A DNA stretch of 64,000 bases, from assembly GCA_964472305.1 (NCBI GenBank), contig CAYYJR010000004.1, positions 1 to 64,000 of the forward strand, read 5' to 3'. The notes beneath the pieces are model-generated. The model made no database searches. It was not told the origin of the DNA and saw only the letters and a program-made list of their open reading frames with translations. Position 1 is the stretch's first letter; each line of letters begins with the position of its first letter. The position numbers and the translations under genes are program-made. The stretch is from CAYYJR01 sp964472305. GTDB taxonomy: Bacteria; Armatimonadota; Hebobacteria; CAIYQO01. Below, piece after piece: positions 53,763-62,492 of the stretch.

Positions 53763-54590
53763 ATGAAACTCTGTATGATGTCATATACCCTGGGACGGCG
53801 GCCTGATCTGTTCAGCGTGCATGGGATGATGGCGTTGACGAAGGAGCTGGGATTGACCGGCATCGACTTTGTCACGCTGCACGATACCCCGGCGGAGGAA
53901 TTGCGACGGATGGCGGACGATATTGGCGTCACCGTGGCGTGTCACACCTTTTTTGCCGATCTCAGCATGCCGGACGCAAAGGAACGCCAACCCGGCATCG
54001 AGGCCATCAAACGCGGCATCGACGCGGCGGTGACGCTGGGCACGCACACCATTATGCTGCCCACTCCAGGCCGCGCGGACCAGACCCGCGACGACACCCG
54101 CGCCCATATCATTGCCGGGCTGCAGGAAGTGGCCGAGTTTGCGCAGCAGGCGGGGATCACGCTGACGGTGGAAAACTTTCCCGGCGCGCGCAGCCCCTTT
54201 ATCACCGCCGCCGACGTGCTGCAAGCGGTGCGCGAGGTGCCGGGCATGAAGATCACCTACGATAACGGCAACGCCTCCACTGGCGAGGATCCCGCCGCGT
54301 CTTTCGTCGCTTGTGCCGAGCATGTCGTGCACGCGCACTTTAAGGACTGGCACTACATGCCCGACGGCGAAGGCATGGAAGGCCTGGATGGTCGCTGGCG
54401 GCGTCCCGGGCTCATCGGCGAAGGCATTCTCGATCAGCGCGGCTGCCTGAAGGCGATGCACGATGCCGGCTATCGGGGATTCATCAACATCGAATACGAG
54501 GGTGATGCCTACACCCCCGCCGACGCCACCCGCATGGCGGTGACGTATCTGCGCCAACAGATGGCGGAGATGGGCATTTCGGAATTCTAA
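53763..54590 (+). CDS. Sugar-phosphate isomerase/epimerase-like TIM barrel 2
   Basis: 275-residue xylose-isomerase-like TIM barrel. MSYTLGRRPDLFSVHGMMALTKELGLTGIDFVTLHDTP, LTVENFPGARSPF, MKITYDNGNAS and VVHAHFKDWHYMPDG are the metal-site strands (E, D, H, E); NIEYEGDAYTPADATRMAVTYLRQQM ends it. Closest by pattern to inosose/IolE-like or hydroxypyruvate-isomerase-like proteins. AAGGAA lies six bases before the ATG at 53763. A 17-bp hairpin follows, so it may end its transcript. Confidence 0.88.
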   Translation: MKLCMMSYTLGRRPDLFSVHGMMALTKELGLTGIDFVTLHDTPAEELRRMADDIGVTVACHTFFADLSMPDAKERQPGIEAIKRGIDAAVTLGTHTIMLPTPGRADQTRDDTRAHIIAGLQEVAEFAQQAGITLTVENFPGARSPFITAADVLQAVREVPGMKITYDNGNASTGEDPAASFVACAEHVVHAHFKDWHYMPDGEGMEGLDGRWRRPGLIGEGILDQRGCLKAMHDAGYRGFINIEYEGDAYTPADATRMAVTYLRQQMAEMGISEF

Positions 54591-54607
54591 CTACCGCCGT
54601 CCGCAGA

Positions 54608-54647
54608 CGCAGTCCGTTCCGGCGACCAACCGCCGGGACGGACTGCG
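54608..54647 (+). terminator. Very stable 17-bp hairpin
   Basis: CGCAGTCCGTTCCGGCG (54608-54624) pairs with CGCCGGGACGGACTGCG (54631-54647) with one G-U and a six-base loop, 18 bases after the isomerase stop. No U-tract follows (GTAACC). Confidence 0.65.
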
Positions 54648-54693
54648 GTAACCAAGCAACACCGGCCAACTCGGAATGGGGAGTGAACCCATC

Positions 54694-55833
54694 ATGCTGA
54701 CCCCGCGTGAAAACTTGTTGACGGTATTACGCCACGCGCAACCCGAGTGGATACCCATCACCGCGCATTGCGACCCGTATAACCAGCCGAAGCGCGACGG
54801 CATGGATCCCGCGCTGGCGGAATTGCTGCGTGACGTGCGCTGGCATGACGAGAGCACCATCAATCTCTCGCGCTATCTGGGATTGGACATCGCCGACTTC
54901 TACGCTGCGCCGCTGAGCTGTCGCCAGCAAACGGTAGCCGTCACGTACGAGCAGGATGGACTGCACACCATCACCCGCTGGCACACCCCGCGCGGCGAGT
55001 TACGCCAGGTGCAGCGGTATTCGCCCGACACCGGCATGTCTTACACTGAAGAGCACATGGTGAAGGCCATCGAAGATTTGCCGCGGCTGGCGTGCGTCTT
55101 CGACGATCAGGCGTTCGCGATCGATCCTGATGGCGCGGCGGCATTGCGACAGCGGCGCGCGCTGGTGGGCGACGACGGCATCGTGATGTTCGCCATGACC
55201 GGCACGCCACTCGGGCAGATGGTGCGCATTCACTCCGGCGTCGAGACCATCTCCTACCTGTGGGCCGATGCGCGTGCCGAACTGCACGCCTTGTTCGCAG
55301 TGATGGAGGACTGTTTCCTGCGCCAGTTCCGGCTGGCGGCCACGTTGGAAGGCGTCGATGCGGTGCTGGGCATGGATGATACCTCCACCACCGCCATTTC
55401 TCCCGCCATGTTCGAAGAGTTCTGCCTGGGCTACACTGATCACGTTGCCGATGTGCTGCACGCCGGCGGCAAGTATTACTTTCACCACTCCTGCGGGTTA
55501 ATTCACGACATCCTGCACCTGTACCGGCAAACACGGATGGACGCGGTGCATGCTTTTCAGATTCCGCCGATGGGCGACGTGACCATCGCGGAAGGCAAGG
55601 CGCTGCTTGGTCCGAAAATCGTGCTCCTGCCCTCGTTCGTGCAAATGTGCGACCGCCTGGATGATCGGGTGGCAGTAGCGGAGAGCATCCACGCGATGTT
55701 CGACGACGCCGCGCCGGGTGATAACGTGATCATGGGCATCGCGCCCGATCCGGGGAAGACCATGGAAGAGATGAGCTTTGTGGTTCAGGAAGCGAAAAAA
55801 CAGCAGCGCCTGTATGCGCCAGTCACGCGATGA
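54694..55833 (+). CDS. URO-D-family protein with intact zinc motif 3
   Basis: 379 residues of the URO-D superfamily, different from the two others in the cluster. It starts LTPRENLLTVLRHAQPEWIPI, has GDDGIVMFAMTGTPLGQMVRI, GVDAVLGMDDTSTTAISPAMFEEF (typical of URO-D-like methyltransferases) and the zinc motif H265-x-C267 in YFHHSCGLIHDIL, with C319 in SFVQMCDRLDD as possible third ligand. GDNVIMGIAPDPG closes it. ATG at 54694 after GGGGAG; an in-frame ATG at 54676 is the alternative. The esterase gene starts ten bases after it, so these two form a unit. Confidence 0.82.
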   Translation: MLTPRENLLTVLRHAQPEWIPITAHCDPYNQPKRDGMDPALAELLRDVRWHDESTINLSRYLGLDIADFYAAPLSCRQQTVAVTYEQDGLHTITRWHTPRGELRQVQRYSPDTGMSYTEEHMVKAIEDLPRLACVFDDQAFAIDPDGAAALRQRRALVGDDGIVMFAMTGTPLGQMVRIHSGVETISYLWADARAELHALFAVMEDCFLRQFRLAATLEGVDAVLGMDDTSTTAISPAMFEEFCLGYTDHVADVLHAGGKYYFHHSCGLIHDILHLYRQTRMDAVHAFQIPPMGDVTIAEGKALLGPKIVLLPSFVQMCDRLDDRVAVAESIHAMFDDAAPGDNVIMGIAPDPGKTMEEMSFVVQEAKKQQRLYAPVTR

Positions 55834-55842
55834 GGAGGCGAG

Positions 55843-56709
55843 ATGCGTACATCACTACCGAGCATGAACCGTGTTGCGGATGAGCAATTTGGCGTCGAAG
55901 CGATCCTGCTGCGCGCGTCGGAGCCGGGCGACTCGTTGTGCGAAGTGCAACTGTTCGCGCCATCGCTGGCAATCTTCCTGCCTCCCGCCGAGACCGCGAC
56001 CGGCACGGCGGTGGTGGTGTGTCCGGGAGGCGGCTACGGGAATCTGGCCATCGACCACGAGGGCAAACAGATTGCACTCTGGTTGAACGCACTGGGAGTG
56101 GCCGCTTTCGTGCTGCGCTATCGGCACGCTCCCTGTTATCGCCATCCCGCGCCGCTGCATGATGCGCAGCGCGGATTGCGCATCGTGCGGGCGCACGCGA
56201 ACGAGTGGGGTGTCGATCCCGCGCGCATCGGCATCTGGGGCTTTTCCGCCGGCGGGCACCTGGCCGCTACCGCGGGCACGCATTTCGATGCCGGCGATGC
56301 CGCGGCGGACGATCCCATCGAGCGCGTGAGTTGCCGGCCCGATTTTCTCATCCTCTGCTACCCGGTCATCACCTTCTACGCACCCTACGCGCATGCCGGC
56401 TCGCGCGAAAACCTGCTGGGCGACGATCCCGATCCCCGGCTGGTCGAATTGCTCTCCAACGAGCGCCAGGTGACCGCCAAAACGCCGCCGACCTTCCTCT
56501 TCCACACCGATGCCGACACCGGCGTGCCGGCGGAGAACAGCGTGCTATTCTACCTCGCGTTGCGCCAGGCCGGCGTGCCCGCCGAGTTGCACATCTACGC
56601 CCACGGCGCGCACGGCGTCGGTCTTTGCCTGCACGATCCCATCCTCGGAACCTGGTCCGCGCGATTGCACGACTGGTTGGCCGGATTGGGGATGCTGCAG
56701 CAGCAATAA
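55843..56709 (+). CDS. Alpha/beta-hydrolase, acetyl-xylan-esterase-like
   Basis: 288 residues, cytoplasmic (no signal peptide). VVVCPGGGYGNLAIDHEGKQIALWLNALGVAAFVLRYR is the oxyanion-hole region of the esterase/lipase group that includes carbohydrate esterases. The nucleophile S144 lies in GIWGFSAGGHLAAT, D226 in FHTDADTGVP and H257 in AHGAHGVGL complete the triad (residue numbers counted by hand). Strong AGGAGG before the ATG. Likely deacetylates sugar oligomers entering the cell, in line with its glycan-related neighbours. Confidence 0.88.
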   Translation: MRTSLPSMNRVADEQFGVEAILLRASEPGDSLCEVQLFAPSLAIFLPPAETATGTAVVVCPGGGYGNLAIDHEGKQIALWLNALGVAAFVLRYRHAPCYRHPAPLHDAQRGLRIVRAHANEWGVDPARIGIWGFSAGGHLAATAGTHFDAGDAAADDPIERVSCRPDFLILCYPVITFYAPYAHAGSRENLLGDDPDPRLVELLSNERQVTAKTPPTFLFHTDADTGVPAENSVLFYLALRQAGVPAELHIYAHGAHGVGLCLHDPILGTWSARLHDWLAGLGMLQQQ

Positions 56710-56816
56710 GCGCTGAGTAAGGACCGTGAGATTCGGCAGGCAATGAGTAGTGGACGGATGGTGATCCCACATTCCGTGATGGTCACCACAGCATGTAACG
56801 GAAGAGTACCGCGATC

Positions 56817-57773
56817 ATGCGAATGAACGAGACACCGCTAATAATCCTTCTTATGCACGACACGCCGGCTTCGATTCTCGAACGCGCGCAGGCGATGTCG
56901 TCTCGCGTGACGTTTATTACGCGAGATGACATTGAGCGAGATCCCGCGTTGCTGGAACAGGTCGAGGTGTGCTTCGGCGTGCCGCGATCGGCCTGGTGGC
57001 CAATGATGCAAAAGTTGCGCTGGGTGCAGTCACACGGAGCCGGCGCGGATTGGGTGACAAATACTGGCGCAGCGCGGCACCCCGCCATTATCACCGCGGC
57101 GCATATCCACGCGGACCCGATTGCCGAGCACCTTTTCGCGATGCTGCTGACGTTCACCAGAAAGTTACATTTGTCCGCGAAAAATCAGGCGGAACACCGG
57201 TGGGCCGGCGTTGGCACCCCGGATACGCTGCCCGGGAAGACCCTGGGCGTCATCGGGCTGGGGGTGATCGGCCGTCGTACCGCGGAACTGGGAGCGGCGT
57301 TCGGGATGCATGTGCTGGGCATGCGCCGTTCCGGCGCGCTGGCGCCGTGCGTCGCGCGGATGTTTACTCCGGCACAGAAGGCGGAGTTGTTGCCGTGCTG
57401 CGATTATATCATGCTGACGATTCCGCTCACGCCGCACACGCATCATTTCATCGGCGCGCCCGAGTTCGCCTTGATGAAGCCGGGCGCGCTCATCTTCAAT
57501 ATCGGGCGCGGAAGGACCATCGATACGCAGGCCATGCTTGCGGCGCTGCACAGCGGTCGGCTGGCCGGCGCCGGCTTGGACGTGACCGATCCTGAACCGT
57601 TGCCGCCCGACCATCCGCTGTGGGAGGCCCCCAACGTCCTGATTACCCCGCATAATTCCGGCACGCATCCGCAATATGACATGCACGCCGGCGAGGTGTT
57701 TCTGGATAACCTTTCCCGCTATCTCGCCAATGAGCCGTTGGCGTCTGTCGTCAATAAGGCCGAAGGGTATTGA
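56817..57773 (+). CDS. D-isomer-specific 2-hydroxyacid dehydrogenase
   Basis: 318 residues. GVIGLGVIGRRTAELGAAFGMHVLGMRR is the NAD-binding motif; the catalytic arginine, glutamate and histidine are in NIGRGRTIDTQAM, DPEPLPPDHPL and TPHNSGT. The N-terminal part (FGVPRSAWWPMMQKLRWVQSHGAGADWV) is the substrate domain. Reduces or oxidises 2-hydroxy acids such as glyoxylate/hydroxypyruvate derivatives; the exact acid is unknown. Alone in a short unit; an ATG at 56823 is an alternative start. Confidence 0.92.
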   Translation: MRMNETPLIILLMHDTPASILERAQAMSSRVTFITRDDIERDPALLEQVEVCFGVPRSAWWPMMQKLRWVQSHGAGADWVTNTGAARHPAIITAAHIHADPIAEHLFAMLLTFTRKLHLSAKNQAEHRWAGVGTPDTLPGKTLGVIGLGVIGRRTAELGAAFGMHVLGMRRSGALAPCVARMFTPAQKAELLPCCDYIMLTIPLTPHTHHFIGAPEFALMKPGALIFNIGRGRTIDTQAMLAALHSGRLAGAGLDVTDPEPLPPDHPLWEAPNVLITPHNSGTHPQYDMHAGEVFLDNLSRYLANEPLASVVNKAEGY

Positions 57774-57863
57774 CCATCTTACGGCAGTAGGCGACACATA
57801 AAAACAGGACAGCGGCAGCGCGCGAAGAATCCGTTAGATCATGTGACGTGAGGAGTGACACGC

Positions 57864-58862
57864 ATGAAAGTGCTGTTTATTGGCGGAACGGGGCTGATCA
57901 GTTCGGCGGTCAGCCGTCTGGCCGTTGCGCGCGGTGTTGATCTCTATCTGTTGAATCGTGGCTTGCGTGGGGTGGAGATTCCCGGCGTGCAGACGATAAT
58001 CGGCGACATCAGGCAGCCCGATGCCGCGTGGGCCGAGCAGTCGTTTGACGTGGTGGTCAATTGGATCGCGTTCACGCCGGCGGATATCGAGCGCGATCTC
58101 GCGCTGTTTCGCGGGAAGGTCGGGCAATACATCTTCATCAGTTCGGCATCGGCCTACCAGAAGCCGCCCACGCACCCCGTGATCACCGAATCGACGCCGC
58201 TCTGCAATCCCTTCTGGGACTATTCGCGCAACAAGATCGCCTGTGAGGAGCGGTTGAATCAAGCCTACCGCGACGAAGGCTTCCCCATTACGATCGTGCG
58301 ACCGTCCCATACGTATGACACCGTAATCCCGCTCGCGGTCGGCGGGTGGTCGGACTACACGATCATCGAGCGCATGCGCCAGGGGAAGCCGGTGGTCGTT
58401 CCCGGCGACGGCGCCTCGCTCTGGACCGTCACCCATGCCGATGATTTTGCACCAGGCTTCGTGGGCCTGCTCGGGCACGTCCAGGCCATCGGCCATGCCT
58501 TCCACATCACTTCCGACGAAAGCCTCACCTGGGATCAAATTTACCGGATCGTCGCGGAAGCCGCCGGGGCAAACGCCAACATCGTCCATATCCCATCCGA
58601 TGTCATCAGCCGCATCGATCCCGCACAGCGTGGCAATTTGCTCGGTGACAAGGCGAACAGCGTCATCTTCGATAACACGAAAATCAAAACCTTCGTACCC
58701 GGATTTACCGCCGTCATACCCTTCCATCAGGGAATCCGGCGCACGCTTGCCTGGTTCAACGCCAATCCCGAGCGGATGCGATTGCATCCCGAATCCGATG
58801 CCTACCTTGACCAGATGATCGCCGCCTATGAACGCGGCATCGCCATCACCTCAGGCGAGTAA
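57864..58862 (+). CDS. NAD-dependent epimerase/dehydratase family protein
   Basis: 332 residues, extended SDR. KVLFIGGTGLISSAVSRLAVARGVDLYLLNRG binds NAD, GDIRQPDAAW, VVNWIAFTPADIERDL, then FISSASAYQKP and YSRNKIACEERL (Y-x3-K). VTHADDFAPGFVGLLGH and a late FIPxFxAVIPFHQGI-like end follow. Related to sugar-nucleotide 4-epimerases but with the group typical of unassigned bacterial epimerases. Start 57864, AGGAG eight bases before. Confidence 0.88.
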   Translation: MKVLFIGGTGLISSAVSRLAVARGVDLYLLNRGLRGVEIPGVQTIIGDIRQPDAAWAEQSFDVVVNWIAFTPADIERDLALFRGKVGQYIFISSASAYQKPPTHPVITESTPLCNPFWDYSRNKIACEERLNQAYRDEGFPITIVRPSHTYDTVIPLAVGGWSDYTIIERMRQGKPVVVPGDGASLWTVTHADDFAPGFVGLLGHVQAIGHAFHITSDESLTWDQIYRIVAEAAGANANIVHIPSDVISRIDPAQRGNLLGDKANSVIFDNTKIKTFVPGFTAVIPFHQGIRRTLAWFNANPERMRLHPESDAYLDQMIAAYERGIAITSGE

Positions 58863-59257
58863 GCGTATAACAGCAGGTATTGCGCTGTTTTCGATGCTTT
58901 CACTGGTCGTTGGTTGAGTCGGACTGGAGACCCGTATCGATACCGAACGACCAGTGTAAGGAATGAATATACCTAAATACATCTATTTCTTACGCTTGCT
59001 TCTGCTTCCGCCCGCCGGTTGCTGCTGGAGCAGTCAGCCCAGGCGGACTTCGAGATGGGATATGGCTAGATCGATCACCCCATCCAGACGCTCATAGCAA
59101 TGCCGCTTCGGAATGTGGGCATACGGATCTCCGCTGGGAATGAGCAAGCTCGGTGGCGTGATGTGGCTCTTCCCTTGGTGCCTGCCTTGTATATTCTACA
59201 AGGCAGGCACAAACTCTTTGGTTCCCACATGACTTTATCCGCGCGCTGCTCGTGGAA
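58863..59257. other. Intergenic region with possible coding relic
   Basis: No intact gene. A start-less open frame on the minus strand (about 59035-59195) encodes the run YERLDGVIDLAISHLEVRLG before its stop; it could be the decayed end of a gene, but I cannot name the family. The 14-bp hairpin at 59178-59210 lies here. Confidence 0.4.
59178..59210 (-). terminator. Perfect 14-bp hairpin downstream of the GH26 gene
   Basis: GTGCCTGCCTTGTA (59178-59191) pairs perfectly with TACAAGGCAGGCAC (59197-59210), loop TATTC. It is 48 bases after the GH26 stop on the minus strand. No U-tract on either side. Confidence 0.6.
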
Positions 59258-61702
59258 TTACTCCAGGCGCACTCTGATCGTCAGCGTGGTATTGCCATCC
59301 TTCGCGTCCTTATCTGGGTGCACAACAATCGGAATGGAGAAGTTGGGTGACCAGCGTCGGCTATCCTGGATGGTAATCTCCGCTTCGGGTTCCAGTTCTA
59401 CACTCAGTTTCGAACCGCCAGTCGTCATGAATGTCAACTTACCGGCTTTCCCCTGGTAGAATTTGATTGCATCCATTGGCAATGGTTCAGACGGCAACTG
59501 TGCAGTTGTCTCATCTGCCGTGTATGTGCCACCCGCGAAGCGCGTCGTTGGCACTTGCATGGTGTAGCATAACTCCGGTGCCGGGCCTTCCGTCGATGCC
59601 TCCAGATTCAATACCAGATTACCGTCCTTGACCGAAACACGTTGAACCATCTGCACGGCGAGATTGTTGTTTACCACGGTACCCCGGTAGGTTTTCGCTT
59701 CCTCCTCCCGAGTCAGTTTCAAATCTTTCGCAGAGGGTAATCCGTTCATTTCACCCTGAATATTGAGCGTGCCACGACCGAGCCGCAACCACCGCAGTAT
59801 GCCGTTGTCCTGTATGACATCGATCGTCATGGGAGCTGCGAGCGGGTGCAGCCAGCTCTCCGGAACCTTGATGCTCTGCCAATCCAATTCGCCGCGCGTG
59901 AGGATCATCGGATGGTTGAGCAATTCTTTCGCATTGCGGTTTTCTGCAACACTCATGATATTATTCGGCCAACTCGTCCAGTGCAGGGCATACACGGTTT
60001 GCGGATATTTATCGCTGATGACTTTCACCAGATTGGTATCATCCCATGAACCATCAGGCAGGGGGCCACGGAAGTTTAAGCCTCCTGAGTTGTTCGGTGG
60101 CCCGTATTCGGTAAAGGCAAAGGGTTTGCCCAGAGCCACCAATCGGTCATATATCTGCCCGTACAGGTCGGTATAGTACGATACGCCGACGATATCAACA
60201 TACTCATCACCCGGATAGCAGAAGTCGGCCGGAAATCCATAATCTTCCGCATTCGCTGTGCCATACACCCAGAGTAAATTATTCAGGCCTCGCTCGTACG
60301 TAAAATAGTTGAACATATGCCTCCACATATTTTTCCAACCTTCTGCATCAGCATCGGGCCCAACATCCCACCACCAGCTCGTTTTGAAATTCATTTCATG
60401 GAACGGTCTCCACAACACCACCACGCCGGCATCGCGCAACGGAATCAGGTGTCTGGCCATCTTATCCAGGTAGGCCATCCAGGCTTTATTGGCTGGTGTC
60501 CCGGGTTTGATTAAATCGTCCTTAGAGCCATGGAAGGGAGGCTGATCCACCCATATCCACTTGCCGTTGAAGGGATTATTCGGGTGCGTATCCATCACCA
60601 CCAGTCCGCCGGCTTTCCAGTGCTCGATCGCGATTTGATTCGCCGCCGCGGCTTGGTCATCTCGTCCCTGGGGTGAACCATCATTATCGATCGCGATCAG
60701 CGGTATCCATTTGCCGGTCGTTTCCGCCAGTGCGGTCACCAGCTTCCGGTAGTATTCACTCTCCGTTCCTTTCACACCGCTGATGCGCTGTCCGACGATC
60801 ACACGTTTATTGGGTTTTTCTGGAAGACCGGCCAGGTATTTCAACACCCGGTATGTATCCGGTGAAGCGTTCGGATTGGCTGGTTCGATAGCCAGCCGTT
60901 TTGCTGTATGCTTTGCTGCCGCTGCCGCCTTCTCTGCCTGGAATTTCGCCTCCAATGTGCGCTTTACTGCCAACACGTCAGCCGTGACTGTCGTACCGGA
61001 AAAAATGACATGCGCCCACTGTGTTGTGTCTGCGGCGTCACCATTGGGAAACGGCATCCACGAAGACGTTTCCATCGTGTTGTAGTTATACTTACCGGGA
61101 TGGTCAACGCGCGTCAGATTGATGCCCCAGACGTCTCCTGGCTTCGGAGCGGTCGCGCCCAGGCCTTTCCACGGCATAGTGATCCTGCCGCGCCATCCGG
61201 TGTCGGTGCGGGCCACATCCGCCGCGATGCCTTCGATATTGAACGCGGCATCACCGTCACGATGATCATGGAAAGCGCCGCTGGCCGTCAGTTGAAGCAT
61301 CATTTGCTGGTGCGTGGCATTTTCGAGATGGCCGGGATCAAGCCAGACGTAAACGCAATCGTCTTTCCAGAGCTTGATGTTATCGCGGCCAGTTTGTTCC
61401 GCGATGATGCCGGTATCCGCGCAGTCGAATATCACTTCCAACCCGGTCGCATCCCAGCGCAATGTCGCGCCGGTCAGATTGCGCGCCGGCGTTCCGTTTT
61501 GCATCATGTCGCCAATCTTCTGCACGCGAAAATCGGTCACTGGCACCGGCGTGCTCATCGGCAGAATAAGAATGTTCTCGGCGGGCGGTTTCTGCGCGAC
61601 AGGCGCGATTTCCGTCGCGGGGATTTCCGCCGGATTGACCGCCCAGGCGGCGCAGGACAGGATGAGCGTCACCAGCGGTAGAATTATCCGCTTTGTATTC
61701 AT
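59258..61702 (-). CDS. Secreted GH26 beta-mannanase with N-terminal carbohydrate-binding domain
   Basis: 814 residues from the ATG at 61702 (AGGAGG eight to nine bases upstream). Signal peptide 1-21 (LPLVTLILSCAAWA). Residues ~45-250 form a CBM9/DOMON-like beta domain (FRVQKIGDMMQNG, WKDDCVYVWLDPG, GRITMPWKGLG). The GH26 barrel follows, with catalytic acid/base E436 in WRPFHEMNFKTSWWWDVG and nucleophile E532 in FAFTEYGPP, in the usual order and spacing. SKDDLIKPGTP and YVDIVGVSYYTD are also GH26-like. A C-terminal beta domain (~590-814) might bind glycan. Cleaves beta-1,4-mannan or mixed-linkage chains. Fits with the intracellular GH38 and esterase genes. Confidence 0.93.
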   Translation of the reverse strand: MNTKRIILPLVTLILSCAAWAVNPAEIPATEIAPVAQKPPAENILILPMSTPVPVTDFRVQKIGDMMQNGTPARNLTGATLRWDATGLEVIFDCADTGIIAEQTGRDNIKLWKDDCVYVWLDPGHLENATHQQMMLQLTASGAFHDHRDGDAAFNIEGIAADVARTDTGWRGRITMPWKGLGATAPKPGDVWGINLTRVDHPGKYNYNTMETSSWMPFPNGDAADTTQWAHVIFSGTTVTADVLAVKRTLEAKFQAEKAAAAAKHTAKRLAIEPANPNASPDTYRVLKYLAGLPEKPNKRVIVGQRISGVKGTESEYYRKLVTALAETTGKWIPLIAIDNDGSPQGRDDQAAAANQIAIEHWKAGGLVVMDTHPNNPFNGKWIWVDQPPFHGSKDDLIKPGTPANKAWMAYLDKMARHLIPLRDAGVVVLWRPFHEMNFKTSWWWDVGPDADAEGWKNMWRHMFNYFTYERGLNNLLWVYGTANAEDYGFPADFCYPGDEYVDIVGVSYYTDLYGQIYDRLVALGKPFAFTEYGPPNNSGGLNFRGPLPDGSWDDTNLVKVISDKYPQTVYALHWTSWPNNIMSVAENRNAKELLNHPMILTRGELDWQSIKVPESWLHPLAAPMTIDVIQDNGILRWLRLGRGTLNIQGEMNGLPSAKDLKLTREEEAKTYRGTVVNNNLAVQMVQRVSVKDGNLVLNLEASTEGPAPELCYTMQVPTTRFAGGTYTADETTAQLPSEPLPMDAIKFYQGKAGKLTFMTTGGSKLSVELEPEAEITIQDSRRWSPNFSIPIVVHPDKDAKDGNTTLTIRVRLE

Positions 61703-61833
61703 CACGTGTTCCTCCTGGTGCAAAACATAGAAATGGACTTCCCTGTTTTGCACTCAACGTCCTGCCAATGACGGGGCCACCAGGAACCCAGCGAAAGCAG
61801 AATCGTATTTTGCTGATTTGCATCAGGCATATT

Positions 61834-61848
61834 GATCGTTAAACGATC
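61834..61848. promoter_or_regulatory. 15-bp perfect palindrome upstream of the GH26 gene
   Basis: GATCGTT-A-AACGATC is a perfect dyad with one central base, 132 bases upstream of the GH26 start codon. Its shape and CG-containing arms resemble operators of LacI-type sugar regulators, but no such regulator gene is in the window. Confidence 0.4.
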
Positions 61849-61869
61849 GTGAGTAGGAAATACCGCTTT

Positions 61870-62058
61870 TCAAACGGTTTGCATCGCCGGATCCAGCGGC
61901 TGACCGCCTTCCCTGACTGATTGGTGCAGCGCCACGATGATATCCTGGTCCATGCCGGCTTGATAGGGACCATAGAAGGGCGCGGAGTCATTGGCGACGG
62001 CATCCACCAGGCTCAGCAGGAATACCCGGACAGGTTCAATATCGTTCGATTCTCCCTC
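61870..62058 (-). pseudogene. C-terminal fragment of a Gfo/Idh/MocA dehydrogenase
   Basis: Minus-strand frame of 62 codons encoding EPVRVFLLSLVDAVANDSAP, then FYGPYQAGMDQDIIVALHQS and EGGQPLDPAMQTV, the typical end of Gfo/Idh/MocA dehydrogenases of sugar metabolism. The N-terminal ~300 residues and the NAD-binding part are missing; the upstream side (62060-62300) is IS1380-derived sequence. The gene was therefore truncated and is not functional. Confidence 0.75.
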
Positions 62059-62134
62059 TCACGGGCTTCTTCCTGCGGGCAATGTGCAGAGTTTGGGGGT
62101 GCAGAGTCCATTTTTCTGCCGGTGACACTCCCCG

Positions 62135-62299
62135 GAAGCGCGGGCGAGATACTGGGAGATGCGCCGTCAACCCGAGTCGGATATCCACCTGCTTCAGCAA
62201 CAACACCCCCGCGTCGGAGATCACATCGCCCCCGTCATACTCAGCGGCCACCGATCAGCCAGCGACAGCAGGAAACTCCAAGGTCAGCGTCGAACTCGT
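62135..62299 (-). mobile_element. Relic of an IS1380-family transposase (N-terminus only)
   Basis: On the minus strand the reading frame gives STLTLEFPAVAG, a stop (TGA, complement of 62255-62257), then SVAAEYDGGDVISDAGVLLL and KQVDIRLGLTAHL. The word E/D-F/Y-DGG-x-V-S/T-S/I-DAG-x-L-LL-R/K-x-V/A-D-x-R-LGLT is a signature of IS1380 transposases. Only the first ~55 residues remain, with an internal stop and no downstream DDE domain. The sequence then runs into a truncated dehydrogenase gene. No intact element or inverted repeat end was identified. Confidence 0.8.
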
Positions 62300-62313
62300 C
62301 AGGCAGAGCCTTA

Positions 62314-62416
62314 CTGCGAATCGAGTGTCTGGTAACGCTCTTGTTCGCCAGCAAGGCTCAAACACTTGCTCAGCCACCCAGAAAATTGACGCGGTGTCGG
62401 CGATTTACGCTCGACG
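62314..62416. repeat. Second copy of the dispersed ~100-bp repeat
   Basis: Aligns with 24016-24117 in the same orientation (shared words GTAAC, CAAGGCTC, ACTTGCTCAGCC, TGAC, GTGTCG, ATTTACGCT, GACG), with one base of length difference in the middle. It lies directly upstream of the IS1380 relic on the minus strand, as if it were its terminal region. Confidence 0.55.
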
Positions 62417-62492
62417 TGCATAAGGCGAGATAAGATCGCGATATACGCCATTCCCATATGCAGGAATACCTTACATAACAGGAGCAGTAGAT

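Noticed and set aside
59035..59195. Start-less minus-strand frame after the GH26 gene
   Set aside because: It has a coding look but no recognised family, crosses a hairpin and has no start codon.
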